Under the pieces are notes generated by a model, which made no database searches, was not told the DNA's origin, and saw only the letters and a program-made list of their open reading frames with translations. Shown here piece by piece: positions 14,333 to 16,979 of a DNA stretch of 16,979 nt; within the stretch, counting starts at the first letter, position 1, and every line of letters starts with the position of its first letter. The position numbers and the translations under genes are program-made. Source of the DNA: JBKDZL01 sp047971145 (GTDB taxonomy: Bacteria; Bacillota_I; Bacilli_A; Erysipelotrichales; Erysipelotrichaceae); contig JBKDZL010000098.1 in the NCBI GenBank assembly GCA_047971145.1, forward strand, positions 1-16,979, in the 5' to 3' direction.

Positions 14333-16393
14333 ATGAGAAGAAAAGCAATCTTAGAAGCCTATTTAGATGATTTCAAAACTATCAATATTTATGTTTCTAA
14401 AAATTATTATGAAGGGAAAATTAAGAGTTTTTTTCTAAGCGATGAGAGTGGGAAAAGTTATGATTTACATATTACAGGTCAAAGTACTGATCATCCTACT
14501 CATAATGAATATTATTGTCAATTAGCAGAAGAGCTAGTTTTAAATCAGAAGTACTATATTTATGAAACTCATGCTTTAAGTTGTCCTTTAGAGTTTGCGC
14601 TGGTTAGTAAAAAATCAGAATTTGATCAAAGGTTTTATTATGAGGGACCCTTGGGTGTGATAGTAAATAATGATATTACTACTTTTCATCTTTGGGCACC
14701 TACAGCAACTTTAGTTAGAGTGGTTATTGATGAGAGTGAAGTTTATAATTTGCAAAGGTATCCGAGGGGTCTTTATAAACTTACTCTTAATGAAAATAAA
14801 CATTTAAGTAGTTATTACTACTTGATAGAAGTAAATGGCAAAATTAAAAGAACTTTAGATCCATATGGTTTAAGTAGTATTGAGAATTCTAAAGCTAATG
14901 CCATAATTGACTTAGATAAACTTAACTTGCCTTCTAAAGTCAGCCCTAGTAAAGCTAATGATACGCTAATTGGGGAAGTTAGTATTAGAGATTTTACCAA
15001 AGGATTAGCAATCGAGAATCGAGCTACCTTTAAAGGCTTTACAACCAGTGGACTTAAAATTGCTGATCAAGCTGTTGGTTTTGATTATTTGGTTGATTTA
15101 GGCATTACACATGTGCAAATTATGCCAGTAAATGATTTTGCGACGGTTGATGAACTAAATCCTTTTAGATTTTATAATTGGGGGTATGATCCCGCCCAAT
15201 ATTTTACCTTGGAAGGCAGTTATGCCAGTGATGCTAAGCTGGCTGATCAAAGAATGAAAGAGTTTTATCATTTGGTTAGGTCACTGCATATTAATAATTT
15301 AAAGGTTATTGTTGATGTGGTATTTAATCATGTTTATGATTTAGCAACTTCTCCTTTGTATCTATCTGTTCCTTATTATTATTTTAGATATAATGATAAT
15401 AGTACTTTATCTAATGGTTCTTTTTGTGGTAATGATTTAGATAGTAAGGCATTAATGATGCGTCGTTATATTGTTGATGTTTTAAAGTTTTATGTTAATT
15501 TTTACGATGTTGATGGCTTTAGGTTTGATTTAATGGGTATTTTAGATATTGATACTATGCAGTTAATCGCCAGAGAATTACAAATGATAAAGCCTGATAT
15601 TATGTTATATGGTGAGGGGTGGTCAATGCCAACGGCACTCTCAGATATGGAAAAAGCTAGCGTCTATAATGCTGATAAGTTACTTGATTATGGATTTTTT
15701 GATGATTATTTTAGAGATGTTTCCAAAGGAAGAAGCGAAAAAAATCATCAAAGAGAGTTAGGCTATTTAACTGGAGATTTTTCTAAAATAGAAGATTTTA
15801 AAAATGCTCTTTGTGGTAATAGCCCTAGAAGTAATGTCAAAAATCATCAAGTTATTCATTATACTGAGTGCCATGATAATTATACTCTGTGGGATAAAAT
15901 TAAGCATAGCTGTCATTTGGATTCTAAGGAGTTGAGAATTAAGAAACATAAATTGGTTTTGGCTTCTACTATGTTGGCTAAGGGAATTTTTTTCTTTCAA
16001 TTAGGTCAAGAATTCTGTCGCAGTAAAAATGGGGTGGATAACTCATATAATTCATCAGACGATATTAATATGATTAATTGGCAAAGGGTAGTGAGTTATC
16101 AAGAAGTCGTTAATTATTTTAAAAGATTAATTAGATTACGTAAAGCTTACCCTATATTGACTGTTAGTGAAGTTTTTAATGAATTTGAAGTTATTAATAA
16201 TGCTTTATTGTGGTCTCAAAGTTTAAATGAGCAGAAAATTATTGTGGCCATAAACCCTAGTGATCAAGATATTGAAAAGCATTATCAAACTGAAGTAACT
16301 GTCATTTTTGATGGTGTTAGTGTTGATGAGTATAGTGTAAACACTGTGGTGATTAAAGCTTATAGTATTATCATTTATAGTATTAATCATTAG
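14333..16393 (+). CDS. pulA: Type I pullulanase / glycogen debranching enzyme (GH13)
   Basis: This 686-residue enzyme hydrolyses alpha-1,6 branches. It has no signal peptide, so it acts on intracellular glycogen rather than external pullulan. An N-terminal region of about 100 residues is followed by a CBM48-like domain (FHLWAPTATLVRVVI, about 117-132) and the catalytic barrel. YNWGYDPAQYF (281-291) is the type I pullulanase signature. Active-site residues are Asp399 in DGFRFDLMG (nucleophile), Glu428 in LYGEGW (acid/base) and Asp515 in ECHDNYTLWDK; GNDLDSKALMMRRYIVD (366-382) is also characteristic. GAGG four bases before the ATG supports the start, 26 bp after glgB. Pairing with glgP, malQ and glgB makes it the debranching partner in glycogen breakdown. 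Confidence 0.94.
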   Translation: MRRKAILEAYLDDFKTINIYVSKNYYEGKIKSFFLSDESGKSYDLHITGQSTDHPTHNEYYCQLAEELVLNQKYYIYETHALSCPLEFALVSKKSEFDQRFYYEGPLGVIVNNDITTFHLWAPTATLVRVVIDESEVYNLQRYPRGLYKLTLNENKHLSSYYYLIEVNGKIKRTLDPYGLSSIENSKANAIIDLDKLNLPSKVSPSKANDTLIGEVSIRDFTKGLAIENRATFKGFTTSGLKIADQAVGFDYLVDLGITHVQIMPVNDFATVDELNPFRFYNWGYDPAQYFTLEGSYASDAKLADQRMKEFYHLVRSLHINNLKVIVDVVFNHVYDLATSPLYLSVPYYYFRYNDNSTLSNGSFCGNDLDSKALMMRRYIVDVLKFYVNFYDVDGFRFDLMGILDIDTMQLIARELQMIKPDIMLYGEGWSMPTALSDMEKASVYNADKLLDYGFFDDYFRDVSKGRSEKNHQRELGYLTGDFSKIEDFKNALCGNSPRSNVKNHQVIHYTECHDNYTLWDKIKHSCHLDSKELRIKKHKLVLASTMLAKGIFFFQLGQEFCRSKNGVDNSYNSSDDINMINWQRVVSYQEVVNYFKRLIRLRKAYPILTVSEVFNEFEVINNALLWSQSLNEQKIIVAINPSDQDIEKHYQTEVTVIFDGVSVDEYSVNTVVIKAYSIIIYSINH

Positions 16394-16452
16394 TTCTTTG
16401 ATTTAATTTTTAAATAATGTAGTTGTATACTAATAATAAGGAGGATACATTA

Positions 16453-16979
16453 ATGAAGCAAGAAAAAATTTTGGCAATGATTTTAGCAGGAGGTAGAGGC
16501 TCTAGGCTCCATCAATTAACAGAAAAAAGAGCTAAACCAGCGGTATTTTTTGGAGGTAAGTATCATATTATTGACTTTCCTTTAAGTAATTGTGCTAACT
16601 CTGGTATTAATACAGTAGGGGTACTAACTCAATATGAATCAGTTTATCTTAATTCTTATGTTTCTGAGGGAGCTCGTTGGGGTTTGGACACTTTTGATGG
16701 TGGAGCTTACATTCTTGCCCCTAGAGAAAAGCATGAAGGTTTTAATCTCTATCGTGGCACAGCCGATGCGATTAGTCAAAATATTGATTTCATTGATCAA
16801 CATGCACCTGATTATGTCTTGATCTTATCAGGTGATCATATTTATAATATGGATTATTCTAAAATGTTAGAGTGTCATAATCAAACTCAGGCCGATTTAA
16901 CTAGTGCCGTATTAGAGGTTACTGTGAGTGTAGCTCTGCGTTTTGGGATGATGAATACTGAGGAAACTGATAATATTAT
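16453..16979 (+). CDS. glgC: Glucose-1-phosphate adenylyltransferase (3' partial)
   Basis: The frame is open from ATG 16453 to the window edge, giving 175 residues of a protein normally near 380. It makes ADP-glucose from ATP and glucose-1-phosphate, the committed step of bacterial glycogen synthesis. The nucleotide-binding loop LAGGRGSRL (11-19), KRAKPAVFFGGKYHIIDFP (25-43), LSNCANSGI (44-52) and LSGDHIYNMDYSKM (125-138, metal-binding Asp128) are diagnostic, and the intact Gly-rich loop points to GlgC rather than the related GlgD. AAGGAGG eight bases before the ATG supports the start. The 59-bp gap after pulA contains TATACT at 16426-16431, a weak possible internal promoter. glgD and glgA are likely to follow outside the window (inference from other Bacillota). 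Confidence 0.94.
   Translation, partial: MKQEKILAMILAGGRGSRLHQLTEKRAKPAVFFGGKYHIIDFPLSNCANSGINTVGVLTQYESVYLNSYVSEGARWGLDTFDGGAYILAPREKHEGFNLYRGTADAISQNIDFIDQHAPDYVLILSGDHIYNMDYSKMLECHNQTQADLTSAVLEVTVSVALRFGMMNTEETDNI

Noticed and set aside
16634..16822. 62-codon open frame near the right end
   Set aside because: It is an out-of-frame shadow of the clearly recognisable partial glgC.

Overview
The window is AT-rich DNA from a low-GC bacterium, most likely a Bacillota member of the Lactobacillales/Erysipelotrichia sort. That placement rests on base composition, strong GGAGG-type ribosome binding sites, PTS sugar uptake and the glycogen operon; the genus cannot be named. All 12 genes whose 3' ends are visible stop with TAA or TAG, and none is broken by an in-frame TGA, so nothing suggests the Mollicute genetic code.

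Region 1 (1-3153) is the tail of an operon: DUF4311 (5' end outside the window), DUF4310, a DgaE-type PLP-dependent ammonia lyase and a DgaF-type KDGP aldolase, closed by a clear intrinsic terminator. The two membrane proteins belong to an uncharacterised conserved cluster; the two enzymes point to breakdown of an amino-sugar acid phosphate to pyruvate and glyceraldehyde-3-phosphate.

Region 2 (3154-6791) is a small beta-glucoside module: a GH1 6-phospho-beta-glycosidase, a convergent RpiR-family regulator whose 3' end overlaps it by 8 bp, and a lactose/cellobiose-type PTS EIIC. The regulator and EIIC are divergent, with start codons about 25 bp apart, so their promoters must lie inside each other's genes. 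No EIIA or EIIB is present.

Region 3 (6792-7309) is a long gene-poor leader with candidate extended -10 promoters and a short SD-preceded hydrophobic frame that begins with ATT.

Region 4 (7310 to the end) is an intracellular glycogen operon: glgP, malQ, a second malQ-like gene, glgB, pulA (type I pullulanase) and the start of glgC, which runs off the window. GlgC makes ADP-glucose, GlgB adds branches, PulA removes them, GlgP releases glucose-1-phosphate and MalQ reshuffles short maltodextrins. None of these proteins shows a signal peptide. The most striking observation is that the second MalQ-like protein has lost the conserved third catalytic Asp (Asn385, preceded by Cys384 in place of His) and carries other active-site changes, so it looks like a pseudo-amylomaltase kept intact beside a normal copy and possibly driven by its own promoter.
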